Origin: Peronospora farinosa
Taxonomy: Eukaryota; Oomycota; Peronosporomycetes; Peronosporales; Peronosporaceae
Assembly: GCA_947646735.1 (NCBI GenBank)
Contig: CANTFK010000990.1
Location: 496,001 to 560,000 of the forward strand
Length of the DNA: 64,000 bases
Direction: 5' to 3'
The notes below the pieces were generated by a model that saw only the letters and a list, made by a program, of their open reading frames with translations, was not told where the DNA came from and ran no database searches. The position numbers and the translations under genes were made by a program. Position 1 is the stretch's first letter. Each line of letters opens with the position of its first letter. Of the stretch, positions 1 to 10,777 are shown in pieces.

Positions 1-538
1 TGATCATCTTATCTGTACGTCTCCTCGAGTTTTAACATGATGGCTGACGCTGGGCCTAGTAACTTTGGCAAGCCAAGCTAGCAATGTAGACAGCACTATT
101 ATTTAAGAGCAAACTACCAATATATGAATCAAGCACTGTCTAACTAACACTAGCTTGATATGCTCCACACATTTGGTGATAGTACGCAAGAGTGAATAAG
201 ACTGTGCCAGACTCAAAAGATCTGTTAGCTAATGCAATATTTAGCATTACAATGTATTGCGCCACGCTACATACTTTGATTGTTTGTGTCAGACTAAAAC
301 TGCCATGTTCATGAAAGCTGCTAACAAAAAAAGTTTTTGATCAATCTCTTCTGTAAGACGCTGTTCATCTTTAAAAATGATCTCTTTTTTAGTCAAGATC
401 CATTCTTCTTTTCTATACGAAAATAAAATCAAAATAATTGCGGTCTCTCCTAATTATTCCAAAAAATATAACACAATCGCAAAAGTCTATCATTATCCGG
501 CAAAGGTCAATAAAAAGAAGACGGTCGTCTGTATACTT
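1..538. other. AT-rich intergenic DNA upstream of the TAZ gene
   Basis: No convincing gene is visible here. The frame of the TAZ gene stays open upstream to about position 377, but that stretch is AT-rich and gives a low-complexity Lys/Ile/Asn-rich peptide with no domain. It more likely contains the promoter and 5' UTR of the gene that starts at 539. Confidence 0.5.
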
Positions 539-1121
539 ATGGACGTGCAAATGGAGGGCCACGACAGCGCGGTGCACGAGGAAAAGTTCCGTGTGTACAA
601 TGACGCGTTGGTCCATGCAGCCACATGCCAAGAAAAAAAGTGTAAGGCACACAATGGACGTTGCCACAAGGTGAAGGCAAGTATCGACCATTTTGTGCGA
701 TGTTACGGCCCTCGACGTAAATTTTCACCCATTGAAACGTGCGTTTTGCGTCTAGTGTACTTCTCATTACGCTCCTTTGTATTAAGTCATGTGTGCTTGT
801 AGCTGTGAAGTGTGTTCGAAGATCTGGGGTCTGCTCTGTTTTCATGCCAAGACATGTCAGACGCCAGTGGGTCGACGTTGTGCAGTGTCACAATGTGACT
901 ATTTACGTGATAAAATTATACGTAAACGGCAGAATGATGGACGGGAGTTACAAGAAGCTAAAGCTAAGGTACAACTCAAGTTGGAAGAGTGGCCTGTGGA
1001 ACGTCGTATAGCTCAGGTGGAGGCTGATAGGCAGCAGGTGCTACAGCTTATTGCCGACATTCGAGCGGGCAAGACGCAGATGATACAATCGCAGCAGCAG
1101 CATATGATGTCCATGAGATGA
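539..1121 (+). CDS. Small TAZ zinc-finger protein, two exons
   Basis: TAZ domains are zinc-binding helical scaffolds that contact transcription factors, as in CBP/p300 and plant BT proteins. The model is exon 1 539-738, a 64-bp intron 739-802 (donor GTGCGT, acceptor TTGTAG) and exon 2 803-1121, giving 172 residues. Joined this way the protein carries three HCCC zinc sites: H26-C30-C35-C42, H51-C55-C68-C71 and H81-C85-C93-C98. C68 lies directly after the splice junction, so the motif itself supports this intron. An alternative donor at GTAAAT (about 712) would break the frame. Residues of about 100-150 are charged and Gln-rich and look like a coiled coil. There is no HAT, bromo, KIX or BTB domain, so this is a minimal TAZ protein. 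ATG 539 was chosen because the in-frame sequence upstream is low complexity. A nuclear transcription-adaptor role is inferred from the domain only. Confidence 0.75.
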
Positions 1122-2807
1122 GAAGAAGGAGAACAATATGTTGACAATTGTACTGCACCTCTAGCTCAACTGCAGAGTGATGACTGCTGAGGGGTATGAA
1201 GTTGGAATGGAATGGTATCTGCATTTTTATTCTGTAAATGTGACCTTGTGTACGTTAAGATCGTCTTGTGTGTTGATATGGGAGCAAGGTGAATTAGTCT
1301 CGTTTAGTTTTATTGTCATACATTTTCGTTTGTGATGATGATGAAGACAATAAAGTCTGTCACTTTTTGAAGAAATTTATTTTAATCGCGTTGCATGCAA
1401 ATATGCGCTTACTATTCGGTGTCATCAGAGCTGCAGCGCTTGAGCAGTTTGGGATACGAAAGCTCGTTATAAGAAATCCATTTGGCGACGAGCTTGAAGC
1501 GGTGTCACATGTCGTCACAGGTGTCTTGTCGTTAGTAAGTGCTTTGATGTTCATATATATTTCAATGGCAGGTGGACGGCAGCAATGATATACTCACCAT
1601 GTCACCACTAGCAACAATTTTTGCTGAGGTTTGTAAAGCTCACTGTTTGTCTTTGTGCGTTTTGAGAAAAGTAGTACCAAGCATTGTAGCCCCTACGACC
1701 CCAACCAGCTATGATTGATTGAGCGCACTTGACAAGCATCGTGAAGCATTCGAGTGGTTAAAACCTGCATCGCTGTGTTACAGTAATTCATTTCTCGCTA
1801 CCAAACCGATGTAAGCAGCTAAATCAGTGCATAATCGTTGGACCGCCACCGTGGTGTTTTGAAAGCGACGGTAATTTGCGCAAAGCCAACATTAAGCTCG
1901 CGCTGAAGTACCAGACTCACGTGAGTAAATTGCCATAGCATGCCATTTTTACGCGACGAATCAAATCAACCAGCGGCATATAATGCAAGCAAGTAAAGAC
2001 ACCTGAAGATTACTTGAAGAAAGCGGGAATCGAGAACAAATCTTCGTCCAAATAGCTGGAGTTGCCTGTGCAAAGCTGCTCGAGGTCTTCAGAACTTGCA
2101 TGAACGATGTTTACAGCAACCTCGACTGCAAGAGCATTCTTGTGGGCCTGGCCGCAAAGTGGAATTGACTGATTTTGGTTGAGCACCTTTGCGAAGAAGA
2201 TAAGCAGGCAAGCAATGCTGGAATCATCGGAGCAATCAGATGGAAGCCGCCTGAGCGTCTTGCGATGGTCCGTCCTTTACATTCAATACTTATTCCTTCG
2301 GCGTGCGCATGCTCGAAGATGTGACATTACGGATAACAATGGACGAAGGTACGATTTTGTTGGAGTGCATATTGCTTTTCGAGACAGCTCTATAAAAAAC
2401 GTAGTAGAGTTATGTATCTCGCATGCGCTGCTTGGACTTGAAGACCGAATTGTTATTACTGCAGTCATAGCTTACTCCCGACATAGACATCAAACACAGC
2501 CAAACGAAACAAAACACCTCAGAAGCAAATGCAAAGTGTCGTATTTATCGAAGATAATTGTTCTGCACGCTGCTGAAGAGATAAGTAGCAAAAAGAGACG
2601 ACACCTGAAGCAGTTGATCGCTGCCGGAGCACCCCATCAACAATATACAAGTACCGCACTCATTTATCGTTACAATCTGCGTGACATTGCATCGCATTCT
2701 TTCATTTGGCATGCTTCCAAAACTCAATCAGTTTTCACCCGCTTCACATCATCATCGCCGTCACTATCACTGTCCTCCTACACGCCACACCACGTCACAA
2801 GGGTCAG
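1122..2807. other. Intergenic stretch with possible decayed coding fragments
   Basis: No intact gene is recognised between the TAZ gene and the 3' end of PCF11. Short protein-like runs appear in different plus-strand frames at roughly 1404-1534, 1571-1630, 1728-1812, 1831-1923 and 2048-2170, separated by stops. The run near 2048-2170 is about 38 residues with a balanced composition. They could be pieces of one old pseudogene or a gene with several introns, but I could not match them to a family. A plus-strand ORF at 2179-2997 overlaps the PCF11 3' end and looks like its antisense shadow. The 3' UTRs of both neighbours should also lie here. Confidence 0.3.
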
Positions 2808-5235
2808 TCATATGCTACGCAGGACAAGTTTCCAACACAACAAGTGCCTACACACATCTTCAAGTGAACGCTTTAAGCCGCTACTGCTGTCGTTCATACT
2901 ATCATCTGATTTCGCTCCCTTGAGTGCCACAGCTCTTTCTGCGGGGATCAAATGTGCGGGGGTGATATGCTCCGAATTCGCCATCACTGTGTCGTAACAG
3001 TACTTGTGGAAGATGGTGTCCTGCTCTTCGTTACCACTGGGACCAACGTTGTGAATGGTCCCGGCAACCGCGTTAGTATACATCCAGTCCTCTTCTTCTT
3101 CATCCCAGCTTTTCAAAAAGTTCTCGCCGCAAATTTGACAGCGAGTTATTGTCTCGACGACAGGCACACGCGCGTTCTCCCATGCGGCCTGCTCCCCTGC
3201 ATTTTTCTCATCTTCTTTTTGTGAGCGGTCGAAGAAGCTGCTGCTTGTGCTCTCACGGGGTGCCATGTCACCAGAAAAATCGGCCACCCACTGGTCTTCG
3301 TCTGGGTACCATGATCGTGACACGCCGCCTTTGCCTCGCTCTTTTCGAGCACGGTTGTATTGGAAGAGGAAGTCCAGGTGCGCATCCAACTGGGCTTGCT
3401 CACGGAATCGCAACCCACTTTCGCGACACACAAGCGGCAATGCTGCATATAACTTTTGGACGTTGGACTCAACACGGTCCTTGTGAGCTACAATTTTGTC
3501 GCTAAACCACATGCGTGACGCATTATCGCTACGTAGCGGAGCTAGCTGCTGCTGATTTCCTTGCCGTTGTGGTTGGTGGGACTGATTAACTTGCTGTGAC
3601 GGTGCGTGAGAAGATGACGGTCCTGACGAAGCGTTTCCGCTCGACATCCCCTTTAACTTCTGCAGGATCGACATGACAGCTGCCGCATCAGGAGCACGAG
3701 GAGGGTCATTAGTGATCTCTTGAGCTGGCTGCTGCGGTGGTGAAGGAGCACATTGTTTGCGTTTCAGAAGCTGCATCAAATGAGCAACATTTGAAGATTT
3801 TGCGGCTGCTCCGACACCATTGCCGGATCCACTTTTACTAGTTGCGCTTGGTCTAGCAGATTTTACACGAGAAACCGGCGCCGCGATGGGCATCGTCAGA
3901 GCTGGTTGTGTACGCGGCCGGCCTGCCCCCATGGCCCGTGGGTCGTGAGGAGGAGAAGAACGCTGAGAGCTCCTGCCCGCAGGAGCTTGCAGCAAAGGAG
4001 ATTGCTGCCTACCACTTTGAGGAGGTGCACTAACGGCACCAGGTCCTCGCGGTGCGTTTTCCTGTTCAAGCCTTGAAGCAGCGTGAAAATTGAGTAGCTG
4101 GTTGTAATATTCTGGGTTATTTGTCCGCACTTCTTCAAGACTCATGTGCTCCGTCGGATGAATTCCCATATCATTCTGTAGCTTCGTAAGCAGCGACCGT
4201 AGCTCCATATCCTGCTGCTGCTCCAGCTTTGCACTGGGTGCAACAATTCCTGTCCGAGTTGGTTGTGCCGCTATTTCCTGGTTAATGCTCGCAGGTACCA
4301 AGTGAGCTGACGGATCGGCCTGTTGTAGAGCACGATTTGCTGCACCGCGCATTTGCACAATGGCTTCCTTCTGAAACATGCATGTGGCCTCCCACGTATT
4401 CAGCACATGAACGAATCGTTTCAGGTCTTTGCCCGACACCTGTCCATTATTCACACACAAAGCAGATATCACTCTTTCAGGATCACAAGAAAACAACAAT
4501 TTATTCTCTTTTGGGTCAAATGTCGTCGACTGCATTACCTGACGCACGCAGTTGCAATAGAGCGGCACAATCTTGACAGCAAAGAGAGGTACATACGGCC
4601 CTCGTACGTTCTTTAGTATTGAGTCCGTCAGGTAGAAGATTGGTAGTTTGCAGTTCGGCGCAACCTATGAATAGTAAAAAGCACAATAAAAAGCATCAGC
4701 TTGTTGGTTCTGCACTCGAGAAGCAGCTCGTTATCTCTCCAACTTCTTCTCTCTCTGTCATTTATATCTAGAAGCAAAACAGTAGTTTAATCTCCTCATG
4801 ACAGGTGGTAGTACAGGCAAAAACCTTAAGCAGATAGAGCAATATTTATACATGGGAGAGGCATAACAAAAAAGAGAGATGGAAAAAGTCTCTAATGTAG
4901 AATAATAAATCGACAGAGAGAGGAAGAAGGACGAGAAGTTTTTTTTTGGTGGATCGGGAAGAGACACGAGCTGGATATAGAGGTTCATTTACCCGATGGA
5001 TCTTCGTCTCCAAGAAGCTAACAATATCACAAGCAAATTGTACACGCTCGGCCAATTTTGTCAACGCATTGATCGTGTCCTTTGCTGGATAATCCTTCAT
5101 ACTATTAATCTGTGCATCGAATTGGCCCAATAACGCTTGGATCTCTGACTTCGAGGTGCTGGAATTGGCGCTCGAAGGGGAATTCATGCCGGAGCTGGTA
5201 GGAGGTGTAGATGAAGCAAGTTGCGTCATCGCCAT
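2808..5235 (-). CDS. PCF11: PCF11-like pre-mRNA cleavage and polyadenylation factor
   Basis: PCF11 binds the RNA polymerase II C-terminal domain and acts in the nuclear cleavage/polyadenylation machinery and in termination. Exon 1 is 5235-4993 (81 codons), the intron is 4992-4665 (donor GTAAAT, acceptor TCATAG, phase 0), and exon 2 is 4664-2808, for 699 residues in total. Residues of about 30-170 form a CTD-interacting domain, with the signature LPIFYLTDSILKNVRGPY at the start of exon 2. A Pro/Ser/Gln-rich linker follows. The first zinc finger is at about 490-515 (Cys-Arg-Glu-Ser and the LDAHLDFLFQ helix). The second is at about 590-640, with CQICGENF, the DEEEEDW stretch and HKYC. This is the domain order of fungal and animal PCF11. 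ATG 5235 is the first Met of a frame that leads into the CID. No lesions were seen. Confidence 0.9.
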
Positions 5236-5619
5236 GAGTCAGGAGAGACGAGAGAGCTAGGAACTGGAGGCGAACTGGGGACGGGCTTGGTCCTGGCTGG
5301 CTTCTTGGTCTGGAATAATACGGAATGGTACAGTATATAGGACTATGAGATCTTATATACTTTAAAACAGATCTATATATACAGGATGTATGTACACGGT
5401 TTGCAGCTTTTATTTACCTGTAGAATCTGAACATCCTGTTATTACGCATACGTTCTTACATTGAATACGACTTGAAGGGACACGACTTTACAATACCTTA
5501 TTCAAAATAAAGAGCCATAAATTACAGACATAGCCTTTTGATATGAGCTCTATTCTATTTATCAACTATCCACTCGCTTGTCTTCATTCTTACGTGCTTT
5601 TTCGTCTACTAATGACACT
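5236..5619. other. Intergenic region between PCF11 and the moaC pseudogene
   Basis: This AT-rich stretch separates two divergently oriented genes and probably holds the PCF11 promoter and 5' UTR. It contains no ORF with a recognisable product and no repeat that I could see. Confidence 0.4.
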
Positions 5620-6092
5620 TGGAAGCTCACGCATATAAATCATGATGGAAATCCTCATATGATCGATGTCGGTATCATGAAAATTACGCAAAGCTCATCT
5701 ACCGCTATATCGCTCAACGATCCGCTTGCCTTCAAGAGTCTTGGCCGAGCTTAAGCGAAGCGATGGCGTCCAGTTGATGGGTCCAAAGGGTCCGATAGTC
5801 ACCACTGCAGTCATTGAGGGTATTTTGAGTGCAAAGCAGACGAGTTGCTTGTTCTTTTCTACCATGCGCTGCTTATAGAGGAATGCCAAGTGCGACTGGA
5901 AGTGGTGGAGCCTGATGTCATTAAGATCGAGTCATGACCCATAAGACTGGCGTCGAAATGGAGGTGCTGACAGGCTCCTCGATAGCTGCGCTGTGTGTCT
6001 ACGACATGCAAAGCCTTGAGTCATGACATTGTGATTCAAACACGAGACTCGTGGAGAAGACAGGAGGGAAGAGGGACTTATCTAGTAAGTAG
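5620..6092 (+). pseudogene. moaC: moaC (cyclic pyranopterin monophosphate synthase) pseudogene
   Basis: MoaC acts early in molybdenum-cofactor synthesis, making cyclic pyranopterin monophosphate. Pieces of a full-length MoaC domain occur in order on the plus strand: LTHINHDGNPHMIDV (from 5620), RLPSRVLAELKRSDG with GPKGP (from about 5723), GILSAKQTS, a VEPDVIKIES strand (about 5869-5931), THKTGVEMEVLTG (from about 5937), CKALSHDIVI (from about 6007), and LVEKTGGKRDL ending at TAG 6090-6092. These blocks lie in frames 1, 2, 1, 0, 1 and 0 (position modulo 3), so at least five frame changes are needed. No GT-AG introns separate them. The span of about 157 codons equals the normal MoaC length, so the gene decayed in place and was not truncated. 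Sequencing error is unlikely because the shifts are not at homopolymers. Confidence 0.85.
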
Positions 6093-7693
6093 GAGACATA
6101 GAAAGAAAGAAGAAACGCCATTAATCTTGAACTCGGCGACTCCTTCTCGTAGGCGGTTGTGCTTTACTTTGTCTCTACAGGAAGAATACTCGACAATTTG
6201 CAGTATTACATCAATATATGGAAACGTTTTAGGAGTATAGTTCGATACAGCGCTGTCGTCGGGTCAACTTTGGCAATTTCATGGACTACTATTGCAACGG
6301 TTCATATAAAGATGCATTCTTGCTTCTACAATGATTTTTATGCCTATAAGAGCAGCACAATGCAGTACGTCGTTCTGTCATTTCCTTTCGGTCGACGTTT
6401 GCATAGCTTATGCTACTTTTTGTTCGAGCAATGTAGAAACTTTTACGTGCCGACTTTTAAAGATTTCTCTGCAGCTTGTACCCCTGTGATTGAGACAAAC
6501 TTTGAATAACGCATGCAATCACAATCTAGAAATCTGAAGCCCCAATTTTTTAAGCCACGAGCCACCGGCAGGACCTGCTAAGAATTTGCCTGCTCGTCCC
6601 AGCGCTAAACCAGTATGCTTCCGCCTAATTCGAGTATTGATGTAAGACGCGTCCATCATCTTTATCAAGACGTTAGTTTTTTTAGGCGCAGCAAGCAGCT
6701 GCTGAGAAGGTATGGAAACACTACAGAATACCAATCCAACCTTTACAGAACAAAGCATGGTCAGATTAGGCAGAAGCGCAGAGGAAGTAAACATCGTTAT
6801 TAGGAGTTTTAGTCAATGCAATAACAGTGTCATCCATTGAATCTTCTGAATTTCTTGAATCGCTATGTCTCGTTGTCACTCGTAATGGAACCCATAGTGT
6901 ACCCGATTTCTCAATTTGTGCAGTCTTACACAGGCATCACTGGCCATCACAAGTGAAGCACTTCACTGCCTTGTATACCTACTACAACAGATTATGTTGG
7001 AAGTTGTCATCAACTATTATCTTGCTATCTATCAGGCATACGTCTGATACAGTTGATTCCCTCTATCACTAGGACTATTCTAAGAAAGCTTAGGTAGCCA
7101 CATATATTGGCCTTCAATGCTGCTGATCGAATGGCTTGGTCATATGTCGTCTCACTACGGTCCAGTTGTAGGTTCAAGTCCTATTAACTTTCGACGTCAT
7201 CGCAAATTTGAGGCTCAATTGGCAGCAGGTTATGGAACTCGATCAATACTGATTCCTCGTCGACGTTGTAAACACTGCTTCACAATGATAACACCGACAT
7301 TGCTAACATCTTTGACTTGCGCAATATGTACAATGATTTCCCTAAGTTACAACGAAGCAAATTGCAGACAATCGCGAGAAACAAGATGTAGCCTAAACCA
7401 TTGAACTTCAAGGACTCCATTGCTTGTGTTACTTGCTACTCGAAGAAATCTCAGCATCTTCACCATGGCAAAGCCGAAAGACGCAGCAATGAAAAGAAGG
7501 CCAACTCACGCAGACAACAGCCTCTACGTTGACTCCTCCACTAAAATACTATATGACGATTTCTGTATCCAACTTTACGACGTGTCGGGCACCAAGAAGT
7601 GAAAAACGACACTGTAATCCCAGCATCTTGCAGAGCGTAAAAACTGAAAGTCTACATGTCGATCACATTTAATAATCTTTATAGACTTTTGCT
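6093..7693. other. Stretch without a recognised gene
   Basis: Only short ORFs are present, none matching a family I know. The longest plus-strand ones are 6159-6509 (116 codons), 6827-7072 and 7117-7404 (95 codons). The last has a Cys-rich segment with CKHC and CAIC pairs that could be a degraded zinc ribbon. Another short run near 7290-7530 shows a CVTC motif followed by basic residues, faintly like the zinc-binding part of a copia integrase. These may be old transposon debris, but the support is weak. Confidence 0.25.
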
Positions 7694-8134
7694 TTATCTA
7701 ACTTCCTCCTTGTCTTCTTCCATGGCGGCTAAAAGTTGCTTCAACTCTTCCCACAAAACGTCACGGGCTTCGCCTTCCACGGCTCCGTCCAATTTTGCGC
7801 TGCGCTCCTCGTCATCCCTGGCAAACCACACGTGAGTAATGTGCGTGTCTCCCTCGGGAAGAGGTAGTGCATGTTTGTCCTCGAGCCAAATGGGTGGTCC
7901 CTTGGCCACGAGACGTCGCAACTCCGCCTTGCAGTCCGCCTCTTGAACCTTCTTCATGAACGTGTGGAATTGCGTCGCAAGCAGCTGCTTTACGACGTCC
8001 GAGCAAAAAAGAGCAGCGTGCCATGAACCGCTCGGGAACGTCTGGAATTCACAGTAGTTGCCGTCCTCCTCCGTGATGTCGTCCATCGTCGCCATGCACT
8101 CGAGATTAACATGAGGTTTGCCATGTGTCGGCAT
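7694..8134 (-). CDS. Small acidic protein of unknown function
   Basis: The ORF encodes up to 146 residues with balanced composition and no stops. It is rich in Glu and Asp at the C-terminus and has several Trp residues. No signal peptide, membrane segment or known motif is visible. Two starts are possible: ATG 8134, or the internal ATG at 8095, which begins MATMDDITEEDG and looks more natural as an N-terminus. It sits between unrecognised DNA and the transposon block. A real gene is likely from length and composition, but I do not recognise the family. Confidence 0.55.
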   Translation of the reverse strand: MPTHGKPHVNLECMATMDDITEEDGNYCEFQTFPSGSWHAALFCSDVVKQLLATQFHTFMKKVQEADCKAELRRLVAKGPPIWLEDKHALPLPEGDTHITHVWFARDDEERSAKLDGAVEGEARDVLWEELKQLLAAMEEDKEEVR

Positions 8135-8510
8135 GTTGCTTGAAGGATATTAAATTAATACTCGGCTGGAGCAAACTCAATTTTTATACAAACGTATAAA
8201 CGGGTTAATATTTACTGCTACATCATTATGGTAGTCCCAGAGTTTTACGAAAAGAAGCCAAATTATTATCATATAAAGTTACTCAAATTTGCATGCAGGA
8301 GTAATAATGTTGAGTTTACTACAAAATGTGTGATACATATCAACCGTGCGTCTTGAAGTCATTATCTATTGCTGTTTCACTTGCCAAGACAAATGCCACT
8401 ATTGTTTTTGCGTAATGAGTAGAAAAGCTGCTTAAATTGTGACTCCGTTACACAGCCATGGGCATTAATTGCCAATGTAAATATTATCTTAGTGAATAAT
8501 ATCCAGCAAA
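8135..8510. other. AT-rich intergenic DNA
   Basis: No gene or repeat was recognised. The stretch adjoining 8134 would contain the promoter of the minus-strand gene at 8134-7694. Confidence 0.4.
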
Positions 8511-8602
8511 GGGCATCTGCAACTTCAAGGATAGATGTAACGACTATATTATCTTACGAGCTAATATAGTCGTTACATCTATCCTTGAAGTTGCAGATGC
8601 CC
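8511..8602. repeat. Perfect 41-bp inverted repeat (hairpin) with 10-nt loop
   Basis: Positions 8511-8551 are exactly the reverse complement of 8562-8602, separated by ten bases (8552-8561). The arms start GGGCATCTGC and end in an AT-rich segment. The outer end of the right arm overlaps the first base of the target duplication of the neighbouring copia element. It could be a foldback or MITE-like element, a small-RNA precursor, or the scar of an inverted duplication. Confidence 0.9.
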
Positions 8603-8606
8603 TTCT

Positions 8607-8848
8607 TGTTCAACACCGACAGTGTTAGTTGTAGAGTAGCAGTCCAAGGCATTGTGATAAAAGGAATATGTCCTTTATCTTCATACACGCACTTACCCGC
8701 TCCTCACTCCTTATCGCTCCTGTCCACTCAATCTACACTTGGCCCAAATCCAATTGCAAATAGTATAGTGAATACAAATGCTAAGTCAGCGGCCGTCATT
8801 CCCATCATCCCGCGCCTTTCACGCGCAGTCGTACCGAAGGCGGTAACA
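8607..8848 (-). repeat. 3' LTR of the copia element
   Basis: This 242-bp LTR matches 13418-13668 with the same TGTT and AACA termini. It lacks 10 bp near the AACA end compared with the other LTR. A purine tract (GAGGAGGAG on the minus strand, 8849-8857) lies directly beside it, as expected for the plus-strand DNA primer. Confidence 0.9.
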
Positions 8849-8875
8849 CTCCTCCTCGGCCATGACGTCGACACC

Positions 8876-9740
8876 TCACTGACTATTTCCAAGACGCAAT
8901 AGCTTGCACATCTTAGCGAGCTTAGAAGCATCGAGTGCCTTCGTCAAGAGGTCAGCAAGCTGAAACTCGGAGCGCACGAACTGCTCAGCAACTACACCAC
9001 GCCGGTCAATGTCGCAGACGAACTTTACTCGCACATCGATGTGCTTCGCCTTAAACGAGGACGCTTTGCCCGCCGACTGCTTTATCGCTGCTTGGTTGTA
9101 CCATTGGAAGTGCAGGCGGCTTTCCAATCTCGCATAGTATTTCTCTGATGCCGAGTAGCTCGCGCGCTTGCTCTGACGCGGCGACAAACTCCGCCTCCAT
9201 CGTGGAAAGCGACACCCCGCCCTGCTTCTTCGCCGTCCAGCTCACCGGCATCCCACTCAAACGGATGATGCCACCGTCAGAGACTTTCTGTCTGACTTGT
9301 CGGCGGCGAACCCGGCATCCGAGTAGGACTCAAGCAACAGCTCGCCGTTGGAACTCTTCGTCGGCGTCATTTGCAGCTTGAAGTCATGCGTACCCTTCAG
9401 GTACCGTGCGATCCGTTTCGCTAGCTTGAGGTCGTGCAATCGCGGCTGGTGGGTCTGGCGCATTTCCTTGTGCACGGCGAACGCGATGTCCGGCGGCGTG
9501 CAGCGCACCACCCAAAGCAGCCTACCCACAAGTGATTGGAACGTCCGGATACCTTGAATTCTGTCCTTTCCACTTAATCCAAGCAGCGCGCCGTCTTCTG
9601 GATGCACGTCGTAGCAGTCCGCTCCAATTGTAGCTCGCGTCGAGTTTTCGTTCTCGAGACCATGCTCGCGCAGCAGCTCGCCGATGACTTCCGATTGGTC
9701 CAGCACGTATCTGCCGTCTCCATCGATCTCCACGCGCATC
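8876..9740 (-). pseudogene. Copia RNase H region
   Basis: Minus-strand fragments in two frames encode the copia RT tail and RNase H. The tail reads FQSLVGRLLWVVRCTPPDIA, followed by a DAGFAAD segment, then the conserved STMEAEFVAASE motif and the KHIDVRVKF and LADLLTKALDAS motifs that close copia polyproteins. The frame breaks near 9257 between the first and second halves, so no continuous RNase H can be made. Confidence 0.85.
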
Positions 9741-10777
9741 CCGAGAAGTTTGCTGACAGTGTCGATGTCCTTGATGGATAGGCTGCCAAGCTGATCGAAG
9801 AAGCGGTCAACAGCAGCTGCGTCGGCCCCGTTGCCAGCAGGTCATCGACGTACACGCCTGCAACGACCAGCTGATCGTCGTCAACCTTCCAGTAGAGCAT
9901 ATATGCACTGGATAAAACCATCATCCAGCAGTCGAGCGTGCAGGAGCTGACTACAGAGTAGACCGGTCTGCTTGAGGCCGTACAAGCTCTTACGTAGCTC
10001 AAGCACGACCTCCTTCTTGCTTGCGAAGTTGAGTTTTTGAGTGTGTCCTCGTCGCCGCCCACAGCCTGAGGGACATGAAGCTGTATCTCCAAGTGTGCTT
10101 CCTTGTCCGCCTTAACGTAGGCGCTGAGGATGTTCCCGTGTTTTGCCGGCACGCCCCTGGTCGCCGCAAGTGCGAGGATCATCTTCACGGTTGACATGTC
10201 CATGACAGCCGCGAATGTGAGCTGGTAATCGACCCCAAAGAACTTGTTTGTTGCCGCACGCCACCAACTGAGACTTCAGCCGATCGAGGAAGCCGTGGGC
10301 ATCGGTCTTCGTCTTGAAGACCCACTTCGTATGAAGTGCGTTACTTCCTGGTGGTCGCTTGATTAAGCGCCACACGCCATTATTCTCCAGAGCTTGGGGA
10401 TCCTCTAGCATGGCTTTTTCCCAGCCTTTTCGCTTGGAGCTGCGCAGAACTTCCCGATAATTCTTCATGTCACGCTCGTACACGTGCGCCACCACACTTT
10501 CTCCCAGTCCTGGCTCCTCCTGATCTCCTGACGCCTGCGTGCGCCTCGTGGAGCTGCGTGTCCTGTGAGGTGCACGCGTCCACGACTTGAACTTCTTCTT
10601 TTTGCTCCGTATTGTTCGTTCTGAAGCCTCTTCAGCTGGCGCGTTCGTCGTCGTTATCGCTCTAGGTGCAGCCACCTCTGCGTCATACGTCGCTCTTGTG
10701 GGAGACTGATTATCATACTCGAGCGCGCATTGAAACTGACTATTCTGTTTTGCGCTAAGCGTTTCGATATTGCGCAC
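9741..10777 (-). pseudogene. Copia reverse transcriptase region
   Basis: The minus strand shows copia RT landmarks: a KWVFKTKTDAHGFLDRLK segment, VACGNKQ, an MSTVKMILALAATRGVPAKHG segment, and the catalytic YVDDLLATG at about 9840-9870. Frameshifts near 10100-10250 and 9990-10030 split the domain over several frames. The catalytic Asp pair itself is intact. Confidence 0.88.

Noticed and set aside
2179..2997. Plus-strand ORF of 272 codons.
   Set aside because: It overlaps the conserved PCF11 3' coding region on the other strand, has low-complexity Ser/His-rich composition and no domain, so I treated it as an antisense shadow.
7117..7404. Cys-rich ORF as the C-terminal zinc ribbon of a PiggyBac-type transposase.
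   Set aside because: The CxxC pairs are too few and no catalytic region could be recognised upstream, so the assignment is not supported.
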